From contig OX393576.1 in the NCBI GenBank assembly GCA_947652605.1, positions 11,186,575 through 11,250,574 of the forward strand: a stretch of DNA of 64,000 nucleotides. Reading direction: 5' to 3'. Under the pieces are notes generated by a model. That model was not told where the DNA came from. It searched no databases and saw only the letters and a list, made by a program, of their open reading frames with translations. The position numbers and the translations under genes were made by a program. Position 1 is the stretch's first letter. Each line of letters begins with the position of its first letter. This document shows positions 46,276 to 56,755 of this stretch, piece after piece. This DNA comes from Elmis aenea (lineage: Eukaryota > Arthropoda > Insecta > Coleoptera > Elmidae).

Positions 46276-46741
46276 GTTAGTCCGCGTTCAGAATGAACAT
46301 AGTAGAAAGTAGATAGTAGTTAGTAGCTTAAGTTGAAATGTATAGAATTAAATGCAAATGTTCACAACGAATGTAAGATTTAGGTAGTAATTATGGAAGT
46401 CTGATTTATTGTAAAAGCAAAAAAAGAGTGAAGTATCTATGTTTTTAACGTTTTAAATTAATTAAAATTACAACGTTGAACGATCTTTAATACTACTTAT
46501 TACCGTTATATTCTTATATTCCTCCACAAATCATCATGTAGAAATAAATACGTAGAATACAAGAAGTGTAAATTTGATAAACAACCTTCCGCGTTTAAAT
46601 TGAGGTTATATGTTATGCTACAAACAAGTCGGTTGTTACCCGTATATAAGTTAACATTTCATTACGTACTTTTTACTTATTACGCACTAACTACTAACTA
46701 CTATCTACTATCTACTAAGTTCATTGTGAACGCGGACTAAC
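46276..46741. mobile_element. MITE with GTTAGTCCGCGTTCA ends
   Basis: Terminal inverted repeats of about 50 bp: GTTAGTCCGCGTTCAGAATG then AACATAGTAGA, and inverted GTTAGTCCGCGTTCACAATG then AACTTAGTAGA, continuing into AGATAGTAGTTAGTA on both sides. The 366-bp interior has no ORF. The left half has a relative at 5490-5715. Confidence 0.8.
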
Positions 46742-47454
46742 CTGGTAAGTAATTGTCACCCTGTGTATTTTAAGAGCGACGAAAATTTTCAATAACGATT
46801 TAAAACGAAATTGTGTGGTAATGACGTGATTTATTCCCTTTGTCTCGATTCAAAACATCCACCCCAAAGTGTGGAAGAATTTGATACTAAGCTTACTGGG
46901 ACAACTGTATTTCAATATCTACATTTAGATTGGGAAACCGAGTGTTCAATTTACTGGAAGACGCCGAGTGCGGATTTAGAAAATATAGATACGTGCAGGA
47001 TTTTATATATTCGCCTTAAGATAGGTCAGTGAATAAGCTACAACGCGAGAAAGAACTGCACACTTGATTGTCACGACAAAAACACTTCGACTGTGGAATA
47101 ATCAAGCTATCTGCAGCGGAAAAGTTTAACAAAACTACAAAAACTCCTCAAGAACGAGGAACTGAAAAACCGAATGTACAAGGGGCGTTTCCTGTTTCCT
47201 AGTTTCAAAAACTTTTATGATCGACATGTCAAAGTAAGTTGGAACAAAAGAGTATGTGCACTTTGACAAAATGAACTTAAGTAATTGTGGCTATTTTTAA
47301 GAGTGGCAAAAATTCAACGAAACCAAAATGAAAAAACTGTATGCAAGATATTTTTTGAAATAACGTCGAAACTTAAACTAACAGTTTACTAACATTTAAT
47401 CTACTTTCTGAAAAAAGCATTTTAAATTATATTCTCATATTTTTAAAGTTATAA
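46742..47454. other. Unassigned stretch with a 73-codon ORF
   Basis: The plus-strand ORF at 46811-47032 (with HLDWETECSIYWKTP) has no domain I recognise and no splice context. A CACCCTGTGTA relic end lies near 46758. Nothing else recognised. Confidence 0.35.
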
Positions 47455-48765
47455 AAAACTTGCCAAGTGTATACCCTTTGGATTTGTTTGTCGATATAAA
47501 TAAGTTATGGGCCTAATTTTTTATTAATAATGGGCAACATTTACGCAATGCATTATGACTATTAATTAGTTCAGAACCGATTAAAAATACTTTTTACGGT
47601 TCTTCAAAGTTATCAAAAGCTTGCCAAGTGTTGGCGATTGGATTTTTTTGTAGAAAATTACCTTCGCCTGTCAAATTTGCGTTTTCAACCAATCACTAAT
47701 CTAAAATCTTCTAGAGACTACCAATAGGGGCATTATTACACGATAATAATTTTACATTGCCCTGTATGATGTTGATCCTCCTGTCAAATTAGCGTTTTCG
47801 GTCAATAACAAACTCAGATTTTTTAGAAACGACTAATAAACATAATCGTATAGGTACTAATAATATCCTTTTCGCAATCAACAGATCATGCGTTTATTGG
47901 TTGTTTCTAAAATATCTGAGTTTGTGATTGGTCGAAAATATAAATTTGGAGAGGGAATTAAATATTTTGGTGTCGATAATTTTTTGACGAATTTCGGCGA
48001 CCAGTAATATAGTAATATAGATTAATCCACACTCCTTACGCACCACTCTGACAGTACTTGTAAAATTTGACATCATACATTTAATTTGACAGGTAGGTTA
48101 GGTGAAGGAAATTTTCTGACAAAATATAACTCGTGCATTGCAAATAATCTATATTTTTTAACAAATCTTCACACATGCAAGTTGAATCAGGATAAATCAC
48201 GAGTGCACTTCGTGAACTCGTGTTTTTTTCAGTTCAACTTGCATTCGGGCATATTTACCAGAAATTATCGATAATTTTCAATGAACTTCGTATATTAGTA
48301 CTGAAAATTAGATAAATTTGTTATGAGCCTAATTGTTTTTAAATATGTTGGAAAACATGTTTGCAATGCAGGACTATTAATTTGTTTAAAAACCAATTAA
48401 AAATATTTTAAACAGCTCTTTAAAGTTTTCAAAAACTTGCCAAGCGACACCCTTAGAATTTTTTTGTCAAAATAAAATTTCTATAGGACTCAGTTCTTGT
48501 AAAATGTCGGGCAACATTTATGCAATGCATTATGACTATTAGTTAGTTTAGAAGCCGATTAAAAATAATTTTTATATTTCTTCAAAATTTTTTAAAACTT
48601 GGCACTTGGAATTGATTTTGTCGAAAATTAAATAAATCTGTTATAGGCCTAATTGTTTCTAGAAATGTTGGGAAACATGTATGCAATGCATAAGAACTAA
48701 TAATTAGGTTAGATACCGATTAAAAATACTTTTTATAGCTCTTCAAAGTTTTCAAAAATCTTCTA
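47455..48765. repeat. Tandem array of about 180-bp units, split by an insert
   Basis: The marker ACTTGCCAAG recurs near 47459, 47628, 48434 and, decayed, 48598. The block GGGCAACATTTACGCAATGC near 47530 recurs near 48510, with related GTTGGRAAACATG blocks near 48348 and 48668. Unit spacing is about 165-185 bp. A 0.6-kb foreign insert lies at about 47660-48285. Confidence 0.65.
47660..48285. mobile_element. Insert with internal inverted repeat inside the tandem array
   Basis: The block CTGTCAAATTAGCGTTTTCG then AAACTCAGATTTTTTAGAAAC (about 47780-47830) mirrors TTTCTAAAATATCTGAGTTTG and GATTGGTCGAAAAT (about 47905-47940). A second CTGTCAAATTTGCGTTTTC lies at 47668. Exact boundaries are unclear. 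Most simply a decayed MITE inserted between repeat units. Confidence 0.45.
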
Positions 48766-48793
48766 TTCTTAATGAAAAATTTTAAAAACGTAG

Positions 48794-49040
48794 TTAACCC
48801 TTTGCGGTCTAATTAATTTTCCCAAAATTCTACCCAATCATTTTCCAAAATTATAATTAAATATAAATTATTTTTTTTTGGTATCGACACCTACTGATAA
48901 CAGTCCCTTATACATACAGCTTACAGGTTTCTAGTTATAAAATGGAAATGAGCGGCAGTTATAATGATGTCAACCAACCTTGGACCGCAAACGTTAAAAT
49001 ATGTCGTCGGGGGCGCCCCGACAGGACCTTAAAGGGTTAA
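48794..49040. mobile_element. piggyBac-like MITE with TTAA duplications
   Basis: TTAA at 48794-48797 and 49037-49040 flank ends reading CCCTTTGCGGTC and, inverted, CCCTTTAAGGTCC. TTAA target duplication with CCCTTT ends is the mark of the piggyBac superfamily. At 48982-48997 an inverted TTAACGTTTGCGGTCC could be an alternative right end. The last 40 bp hold the GC palindrome GGGGCGCCCC. No transposase. Confidence 0.78.
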
Positions 49041-50249
49041 AATGCTTCGAGAGCGAATTATCATAATTTAAGTTATAATTTATAACTTATAAATATCGAG
49101 TGTAAGAAGTTTTAAGCCATTTGCTTTGCGCAAGAAGCTACACGAGCTCTACCTCAATGCAATTGTTTAGGTAAGGGTTACACGAAAAGTTAAGCATATT
49201 TTACATTATATGCAAATATTTAGGTAAGATTAATTTTTGCATACAAAAAAGCGATATTAAAAGTTAAAGTATAAGTGCGATGTTTCAGTTACGACGTACG
49301 TATGTATATAATTATTATACCATAAAAACAGTCAAATTAGTGATAATTTCCTAAAAACATCAAAAATACTATCGAGTAAAAATTTGTTTCAGAAAAATTG
49401 TAACTCATTAGATTTTCGTCCAAGATATGCACTATATGTAGTACTTTTGGACATAGTTACAAGTAATAAAATAAACAAGGCAGCAAATAAATATCATAAT
49501 AAAAATGTTGACGAAGGCCGCACATATATTTTCATAAGTTAACATCGCTACATCATACTACAGCCAAATTTCGAGTTATATTTGCTCATCGGGCAGAGAG
49601 AAAGAAACTTTCGAACAGCAATAATTTTAAATGTTATTCAACAAATCATTCGGCTGTTGCATTTCTCTTAAGCTCTGCATGTGGCGCCAGTTTATATCTT
49701 TTTATGCAGTTTCCTGCATCGCGAAGTCACGTCTCAGAGTCATTCATGCAATTAAATCGACAACATGAACTGCGCGTTTACATCAAATGGATTTATGGCC
49801 CTCGAAATTTACATACGAAATACATTCTGCAGTCAGAAAAACAACGTGTGTACCAATTACATTAAACCTGCTAAAATAAATAAACGTCAACTTATCTGTA
49901 TGCAATCGTACGTCAATTTTTTGGTACAAAAAGAATTGCCTCTTACTTCATTCTGTTTATTGAGAGCAACTAAAATTTTGGCGTATATAAATTTGGCAAT
50001 TAACCGTGGTACGATTAAAGCTATAGCCATAAATTATTTAAATTAATATTGGTTAGTAAATTAATAAAGTGTACATCGATATTTTTAAATTAATTTCAGC
50101 TCAGGACTGTGTCCAAGAACAAAGATATTATTTTAATTCAAAAAAACATTAATGTTTTTGTGCAACACATTTTCATTTGTTTTATTGCATTTACCTACCA
50201 TTGCTAGAAATATAGGATTTTTAACTGAGATTATTTACCGACAATAATA
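49041..50249. other. No gene recognised; one unassigned 93-codon ORF
   Basis: The plus-strand ORF at 49765-50046 begins with an ATG in a reasonable context (CAACATGA) and is cysteine- and asparagine-bearing, but no domain is recognisable and AT-rich codons dominate its second half. I leave it as a possible chance ORF. Confidence 0.3.
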
Positions 50250-50259
50250 AAAGGTTTAT

Positions 50260-50352
50260 ATGAAAATAAAATTTAAAAATGAAAACCCAAATAGAATAAT
50301 GACTAATTTAGGTATCCCTCAAGGTAGTGTCCTTGGGCATTTGTTGTTCATA
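50260..50352 (+). pseudogene. Non-LTR reverse transcriptase fragment
   Basis: MTNLGIPQGSVLGHLLFILY matches RT block 5 ([GA][IV]PQGSVLGPLLF) of non-LTR retrotransposons. The frame runs straight into a TACAGGGTGG transposon end at 50356, which truncates it, and I do not find the continuation on the far side. Confidence 0.65.
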
Positions 50353-50354
50353 CT

Positions 50355-50840
50355 ATACAGGGTGGCCTATTTTCGATGCCCATACAGGGTATCTCGGTTA
50401 TTATCAGAGATAGAAAAAACCGAAGTGCGAAGTCTCGATTTCTTTTTTCAAGAGAAATTCATTGCCGTAAACAGATTTTTGATATCTTTTTTAATTTTCG
50501 AAATATAGCCAAAAACCGACTTTTGGCAACTTTCTTATTTTAAATGGCAACCATAAGCAAATTATTTATTTTTAAAAACTGCAAAATGTAGGCTTTCGAT
50601 TTGTCAAAGCCAACTATGGTTGCCATTTAAAATAAGAAAGTTAGGTGTAATATATCAATATTTATATGAGTAAAAAATGATTATCACTATCTTATTAAGG
50701 ACAAAAAAACTATGCAAAAATGTCTATTAAGTTTTTCTCTAGCTTTTCGTTTAAGCGAGATATTTAACATTTTTGAAATTGCCAAAAATGGTGTTTAGCT
50801 ATATTACGAAAATTAAAAAAGATATGCTAAGGCAGCGTGC
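50355..50840. mobile_element. TACAGGG-type element with a nested perfect hairpin
   Basis: It starts TACAGGGTGGCC at 50355, with a second end ACAGGGTATCTCGGTTATTA at 50383. AACTTTCTTATTTTAAATGG at about 50529 has a perfect 28-bp inverted partner at about 50613-50640. A further pair, TTTTTTAATTTTCGAAATAT (about 50485) and its inverse (about 50805), lies outside it. The right terminus is not identifiable. Confidence 0.55.
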
Positions 50841-51024
50841 GTTTTGTATACTGAAAGGTCCCTGATCGTCATTACCCTGCTGTAAATTATTTTAACAGTA
50901 TTAAACAGAAATTTGGCGATAAACCCGCCAATAATAATAAAAGAGATCATTTTATTATATCTGAAGACACAGAATAGTTATTTATGTATCAAGGCCAAAA
51001 AGTACGTGTTGGCCGAGGTGCATA

Positions 51025-51330
51025 TTACATTTTTTGTGCGATCGAATGAAAAACAATTTAAATTTTTAGTAATTTTCAAAATTATAGGTTAGAAACTACG
51101 TGACATTCTGTCACTGACAGATGACGGCGTATGTACTGCATTACCGGCCCTCTCCTTAGCAACGGCCGTAAAAGTTACTTTTTCGGCCGTTGCTAAGGGT
51201 AACGGCCTGAAAAGTAACTTTTACGGCCGTTGCTAAGGATAGGGCCGGTAATGCAGTACTTTATGGTTGCTAACGCGTCCGTCAAACAGCTGTTTCTAGT
51301 ACGATCGCACAAAAACGAATATTATGCACA
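51025..51330. mobile_element. MITE with a GC-rich inner palindrome
   Basis: Outer repeats TTTTTGTGCGATCG (about 51031) and CGATCGCACAAAAA (about 51303). Inside, ACTGCATTACCGGCCCT at 51136 mirrors AGGGCCGGTAATGCAGT near 51241, with CTTAGCAACGGCCGTAAAAG next to it also mirrored. A third repeat of CGGCCGTTGCTAAG lies in the loop. The GC content is far above the local average. Confidence 0.7.
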
Positions 51331-51738
51331 GTGTACTAAGATTAACAGAATCTCTTAATAAATCTGTACAATAATTTGAACTTTTTGAAGCAGACTCTTA
51401 ATAAAAATACAAGTTATTGGTATCAATGGATTCGTTAGGAGATGCTTCATTTAAATAACCGCTTGTACCACTAGTTACATTTTAAAAAAATTGACTGATT
51501 GTCAAAAAACCGATTCCGCAACCTTCAAAGCTGATTAAAGTAACTTAAATGTAATTTAAAATTTACAAAAACGTTTTGTGGACAATTGTTGACATAATAA
51601 AATTTAATTTATGCTGGTCACGGTACACTTAATAAAAAACTAAATTAAGTTTCAAAAATTATTTGAGGTTATAAAAAATAAGTAAAATAGTGCATTTGTA
51701 TCCAAAATCGCTTCCTCTTTCCAAAAATATAAAAATAT

Positions 51739-51920
51739 ACAGGGTGTTCCATTTAAAATAACAAAGTTAGGGTCATTTCCGGCGAAACCGGAAGTGAAAC
51801 AATTGTGTGCATGTGCTCAAAAAGTCCGATTTTTTGCATGTATTATATGTCTAAAATGTCATTTATCTAAAATTAAGACTTAAAAAAAGGGGGTGTACCA
51901 CCTTCATTTACACCCGGTAT
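51739..51920. mobile_element. Short TACAGGG-type MITE, about 180 bp
   Basis: Left end ACAGGGTGTTCCATTTAAAA, right end (inverted) ATACCGGGTGTAAATGAAGG. Near the left end is GGTCATTTCCGGCGAAACCGG, and AACAAAGTTAG resembles the hairpin at 50.6 kb. No ORF. Confidence 0.55.
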
Positions 51921-52992
51921 ATTCATATACGTAAGTTAATAAAATGTAAACACAATAAAATGTAAACACAATTCGCATACCGCTAAATAAATTTGATCAT
52001 TAATGTTATTTTCATTATTATTGGAAATATTGCAAAAAAAAAAAAACGAAACCTATAAGGTAGAGACATATTTTGTACCGGCATTTTTTTGTTTTGTTTT
52101 TACAGACAAAAATAGTTTCATGTTATTAACTTTCAAATCCAAAGAATATCACTTAATATAATCAGGTTGAATTTTTGTAAACTAATTTATGTATTTTTTT
52201 AAAGAAGAGTTTTTGCGACAGAACAGACTTTCTTACAAAAAATATAAGAATTGTTATATTTTAAATATCCTAAGAGTTTAAATTGTTTAAAACACATTTT
52301 TATACAGTTCCCTTAAATGGATATGTATATTAAATATACTGATCAACAATTAAAAAATCCCCAGTTTTCAGAATTTATTATCCATAAAATACTAGCGTGC
52401 GAAGCCATTTTTCAAGATTAATGCCTTTGTTTCGGCATTATAACTCGGAATGTAGAAATATAAACTGAATGATATATTAGACAGCATAAAAATTAGTGTT
52501 TCAATAAAAATAATCGATAACATAAACGAAAATGTTTTTATAATCATCAACGTTAGATTGGTTTAATATTTTTTTATAGATACTGGAGCAATAAACTGTC
52601 AATATTTACGACTTTCTAAAATTACCGAACTTTGTAGTTCTGTAGCTATTTTATTTCCGTTAGCATTCGGCACAAAAACCACTATCAAAATTAGTGGTGC
52701 TACGTAAACAGGAAACTTAAAATTTGAGAAGAGATAGCCTGATTCAAAGGGCAATAAAATTAAATAGTTTCTTAAAATTAGTCGTCGTAAAAGATTTTTA
52801 AAACTTATTTTGTGACACCGTTTTCCACGGCTTGTGGTTACGTTGCACTAAACTTTATTAGATAAAATGAAAAGATTTAATCAAAGTTAAACGCTACGAG
52901 TTCGTCTATAAATATATAATCGCCCATTTATGTTGCAACTGGAAGAGATTTAAAATTGGGTCCTCACATGAGAAACAAAAATTCCTTGCTTA
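51921..52992. other. No gene recognised; possible retropepsin trace
   Basis: At 52576-52719 a 48-codon open frame begins FFIDTGAINCQYLRLS and ends with TTIKISGAT, which could be the DTGA active site and flap-side end of a retroviral-type aspartic protease from an LTR retrotransposon. No gag or RT lies nearby, so this is tentative. Confidence 0.25.
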
Positions 52993-54079
52993 TACAGGGT
53001 TAGCCAATAGGTATGACGGGATTAGGCTATAGATACATAGGAACACTGAAACTTCATAAACGCCAAAAGATCTTTGAGAGTATTTGAAATGTATGAAGCT
53101 ATGGCGCAATTTCCTTTAAACCAACGGATTTTTGCAGTACAAACGTTTTTCGAAAATGGTAGCATTGTAGAAACGCAAAGAATGTTTCGACGTGAATACC
53201 AATTTCCAAGACACGGAAGAATACCCACAGACAAAACTTTTTTAAGATGGATACGAGACTTTCGTGCTCGTGGAAGTGTTGTTTCAAAATTTTCGGGTAC
53301 TACTCGTTCAGTTCGTTGTCCTGAGAACATTGAACGTGCAAGAATTGCTGTCGAACAGAGTCCTTTCAGCTAAAAAACATTCTCAAGCTTTAAACATCTC
53401 GAATACATCGTTCCGGCGAATCTCGAAACGCGATCATCACTTCACCCTTGTAAGATTCAAATTGTGCAGAAACTAAAAGCCCAGGATAAAAGAGCACGTG
53501 TACAATTTTGTATTTCTAGAAATTTTCAATGCCGATGAAAATCTACTGAATGAACTTATGATGCCCGATGAGGCCATTTTCATTTAGATGGATACGTAAG
53601 TAAGCAAAACTTCAGATACTGGGCTCTGCAAAATTCTTTGAGTTTGCATGAAAAACCTCTACACGGTCCCAAAGTTACCATTTGGTGTAGAGTCACCACA
53701 TCAGGAATTATTGGTCCTTATTTTTTTGAACTGGATAATCAGACTGCAACGATTACCTCTGATTGGTTCGTGGATATGCTGCCAAACTTTTTCATGCCTG
53801 AAGTAAGAAGACTCGGTTTAAACAATGTAATGTTCCAATAGGACGGTGCTACGGCCCATGCAGCTCTTCAGTCGATGTACGAGAATTATTTCCGGAAAGA
53901 GTTATCTTACGATTCGGTGCCATTCAATAGCCTGCAAGATCACCCCTGACTTTTATCTATGGGGCTATCTTAAGTCTAGAGTGTACAGGGATAAACCACG
54001 CACACTTCAAGAACTGCAACTTGCAATTGAACGTGAAGTAATAGACATCAATCGCGATGTACCTACTTTAATTCTGTAG
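52993..54079 (+). pseudogene. DUF4817-type (IS630/Tc1-mariner-like) transposase, broken
   Basis: A TACAGGGTTAGCCAATAGG end at 52992 precedes an N-terminal ORF (53049-53370) with QRIFAVQTFFENGSIVETQR and KTFLRWIRDFRARGSV, the DUF4817 helix-turn-helix. A frameshift follows near 53370. The catalytic part includes FHLDGY near 53580 (first Asp), SLHEKPLHGPKVTIWCRVT, GIIGPYFFELDNQT and VMFQ, then a TAG where the family has Gln, then DGATAHAA (second Asp). Another shift leads to DFYLWGYLKSRVYRDKPRTL and the stop at 54077-54079. At least two shifts and several stops make it inactive. The right end of the element is uncertain; a CACCATGTATA relic near 55447 is one candidate. Confidence 0.82.
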
Positions 54080-54599
54080 TATGTGTTTCACTATAGTCAG
54101 AACACCTGACTATTATTTGGTTATATTAAAAGAACGCTTCAAAAATACTAAACAAAATCGAAGTGCTGTTTGTACTGAAGACTAAATCTAGGGTTTTCGT
54201 TTCAAAAAGTTTGAAAAATATCTATCCTGTTCTATTTAAGTACGAAGCAATTTATAACTGTTCTCTATGAAATTTTTAATTCATTTTTTCCTGCATTTGA
54301 AAAGTTGCTTGCCGGCCAATATTTCTTCAACATTGATGACGTCAAAGGAGCAGTGTAGGAGTGACCATCTTCACAGGAGGCCCTGTTCTATGAAGAGAGT
54401 ATACAGAATGGTGTCGCCTTATAATAAATGTCTCAATCTTGGTGAAAACCATGTATGAGGACTTTTTTTATGTAATCTACGTAGCCATGAATGTAAGCAC
54501 CTGGAAGTACTAAAAAAAATGATTTTCTACATAACCACCTTTAACACTTATACACTTTATTCAACGTTTCTTTTGCTGCATCTCTTTAAGACAAAATTA
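54080..54599. other. Between two transposase relics, nothing recognised
   Basis: Probably the 3' non-coding part of the DUF4817 element and the start of the mariner copy. No terminal repeat pair was recognised. Confidence 0.35.
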
Positions 54600-55261
54600 T
54601 TTCGGGAGCTCCACAAAAGACGCATTAACAGCTATCTTCAGATAGACGTCTCCATTAATTGTAGTGCCTTTTCCCATATAAGCCAATAAGCAGAACTCCT
54701 TCCTCGTCCCAAAAAATGATTGCCATTAGTTTTCCGGCGAAACACTGTGTTTTGGCTTTTTTTGGGGAAGGTGTACATTTGTGGAACCACTGCATAGATT
54801 CTTGTTGGTAAGAGGATACCATTCGTGAAAAAAGCTATCATCAGCCTGTGAAGCGGTAAAATTTTCTTGGGAAATTTCTTCCCCGAAATATTTTTGCTCT
54901 GACGTAAGAAACTTTGGAATCCAACGCGCAGACACTTTCTTCATACCCAAATCGTCGTGCAAAACTTTCCAAACAGTTGTTTCAGATACCCCTTCCTGAC
55001 AATAAAAGACAACTTCATCCACCTTATCTTCAATTTTTTTAACCGTGTCTTCAGTTTTTGCCTCAACTAGTCGACCTGATGATTTTGTATCATTCTGTAT
55101 AGAGTACCGACTCCGGCGAAGCTGCTTAGACCAAAATTTTACTTGAAATAAGGATGGGGCTTTATTTCCATACACGTCGGTCATTCTTTGATGGATAACT
55201 TCTGGCCCTCTTTTGTGAGAAATTTTATTACACTTCTATGCTCGAGTTTAATTCCACTCAT
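54600..55261 (-). pseudogene. Mariner-family transposase relic
   Basis: The ATG at 55259-55261 opens MSGIKLEHRSVIKFLTKEGQ, the usual mariner start. After a one-base shift it continues VIHQRMTDVYGNKAPS, VKFWSKQLRRSR, VSETTVWKVLHDDLGMKKVS and ARWIPKFLTSEQK, the DNA-binding half. Then come PQKKPKHSVSPEN and, shifted, GKLMAIIFWDEEGVLLI and YMGKGTTINGDVYL, the middle of the catalytic domain. The DDD region is degraded and the C-terminal third is lost by 54600. It may be nested in the DUF4817 element to its left. Confidence 0.8.
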
Positions 55262-56519
55262 TTTTGTTTAGAAAAAAATGTAGAGAACTGTTCAGACTTA
55301 ATATATTTTTGATGAAACTTTTCTTCTCAGGTTCAAAATGTCGCAGCCGTGTAATAGAATGATGGGTAATTTAAATTTAGCACCAAGCATCTTTTTTCCA
55401 AATTAACCATTTTCCTAGCTCTAAGAGTAATCAAGTTTGAATTTGTAACACCATGTATATTTATATCGAACTACTATTTGATAAAAAAAAAATAGACCTA
55501 ATTTAAGTGCGATCAAAACTGGTTGCATCCGATTATGGACGGCGCCAACTATATCTCTAAGTCGTAAAACCTATGAAAAATGTTGTAAATATGCTTCAAA
55601 ATCTAAAAATACAAAAAATTAGCTTCAAATATTTCGTTTAAACCAATAAAAATTCAATTTAATGGGTGGTCTTTTCGAAACTTTCTAACAATATCTAACG
55701 GCGCTAGCGTTTTTATAGTACTGTTGTTTTGTTTTTTTTTACGATAACGCCTCCGAGCCAAATTTAAAAGACCGAAATTAATTATAAATCAATAAACTTT
55801 TATATAAGGAGATTGTAAATCACCACCATTAACCGAACTTATGCACAGCAATCTGCAATTTTATGTCGGTAATTTCTCGACACTAATAAATTTTACAGCG
55901 TTTATAAGGACCGTGAAACAGCTTGTCAGTGAAAAATCGCGATGATTTGTCAAAATTCTTATGAGCTCATTTGTTTTTTTTATTGTTTTTCGAAGGCGGA
56001 CCTATTTAAGTGCAACTTTAAAAATACCCGTATTAATAACTGTCACCGAGTTTGATTGTATAGGATTAAAGGTTCAAAACTGCTGACAGCAAAATATTAC
56101 TTGGCGCAAATCTGCTGCCAAAGTTGGCTTAAACCCCTAAATCAATTTACTCGAACAGTATAACATTAAACATTCTTTTGTTTAGACAAAATTTAAAATA
56201 TTCAAGCGTTCATTAAAAAGTAACAGAGAAGTTAAGTGAAAAAATCAATTATCTAGGTATCTATTAGAATCGCTTAGTAGAAAAGAAAACCCGTTTCGAG
56301 ACTGTCGTTTATTCTTCAGGATTTTTTTTTTAAATTTTTAAAAACGGTGTTTTAACCAACAATTATCATTGCAAAAAAAGTTGATCTAAAACAATGTTTA
56401 TTTAACTGAATGTAAATTTATTATTAAATTACTATTTCCAATCAATTTTTTGTGTTTGACACATTCTGTTAACTTTTTTTTAATGGAGGTGATGGACAAA
56501 TGTTTAATAGCCATAGTAG
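55262..56519. other. No recognisable feature
   Basis: Presumably the 5' flank of the mariner copy and beyond; no terminal repeat recognised apart from the CACCATGTATA relic near 55447. Confidence 0.4.
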
Positions 56520-56755
56520 GACGTTCTGTTTTTTAAATATAGCGAAAAAAATCGGGGGGTGATTCCTTATCGAAAATTAAGGGGGTTCTTTCATACAAAA
56601 TTTTTTCCTTAGACGTCTCCTTTCGGAGTTACACCCCCTAACGGGGAGCGGTAAAATTAGGTTTTTATTTTATTTCTCAAATTTGGATAAATGTAGGAGA
56701 TTCGATAAGGAATCACCACCCATTTTTTTTTGCAATATTTAAGAAACACTCTGTA
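56520..56755. mobile_element. Family A element, copy 3 (short)
   Basis: Left end TTCTGTTTTTTAAATATAGC is a decayed form of the family A start. ATTCCTTATCGAAAATTAAG and CGGAGTTACACCCCCTAA follow as in the other copies. At about 56700 it jumps to the inverse right end (TTCGATAAGGAATCACCACC to AAGAAACACTCTGTA). Most of both arms is deleted. Confidence 0.7.

Noticed and set aside
49765..50046. 93-codon plus-strand ORF as a gene
   Set aside because: Start context is fair, but there is no domain, splice partner or compositional shift, so it is listed only as unassigned.
53022..53330. 102-codon minus-strand ORF
   Set aside because: Antisense shadow of the DUF4817 transposase N-terminus, which has recognisable motifs on the plus strand.
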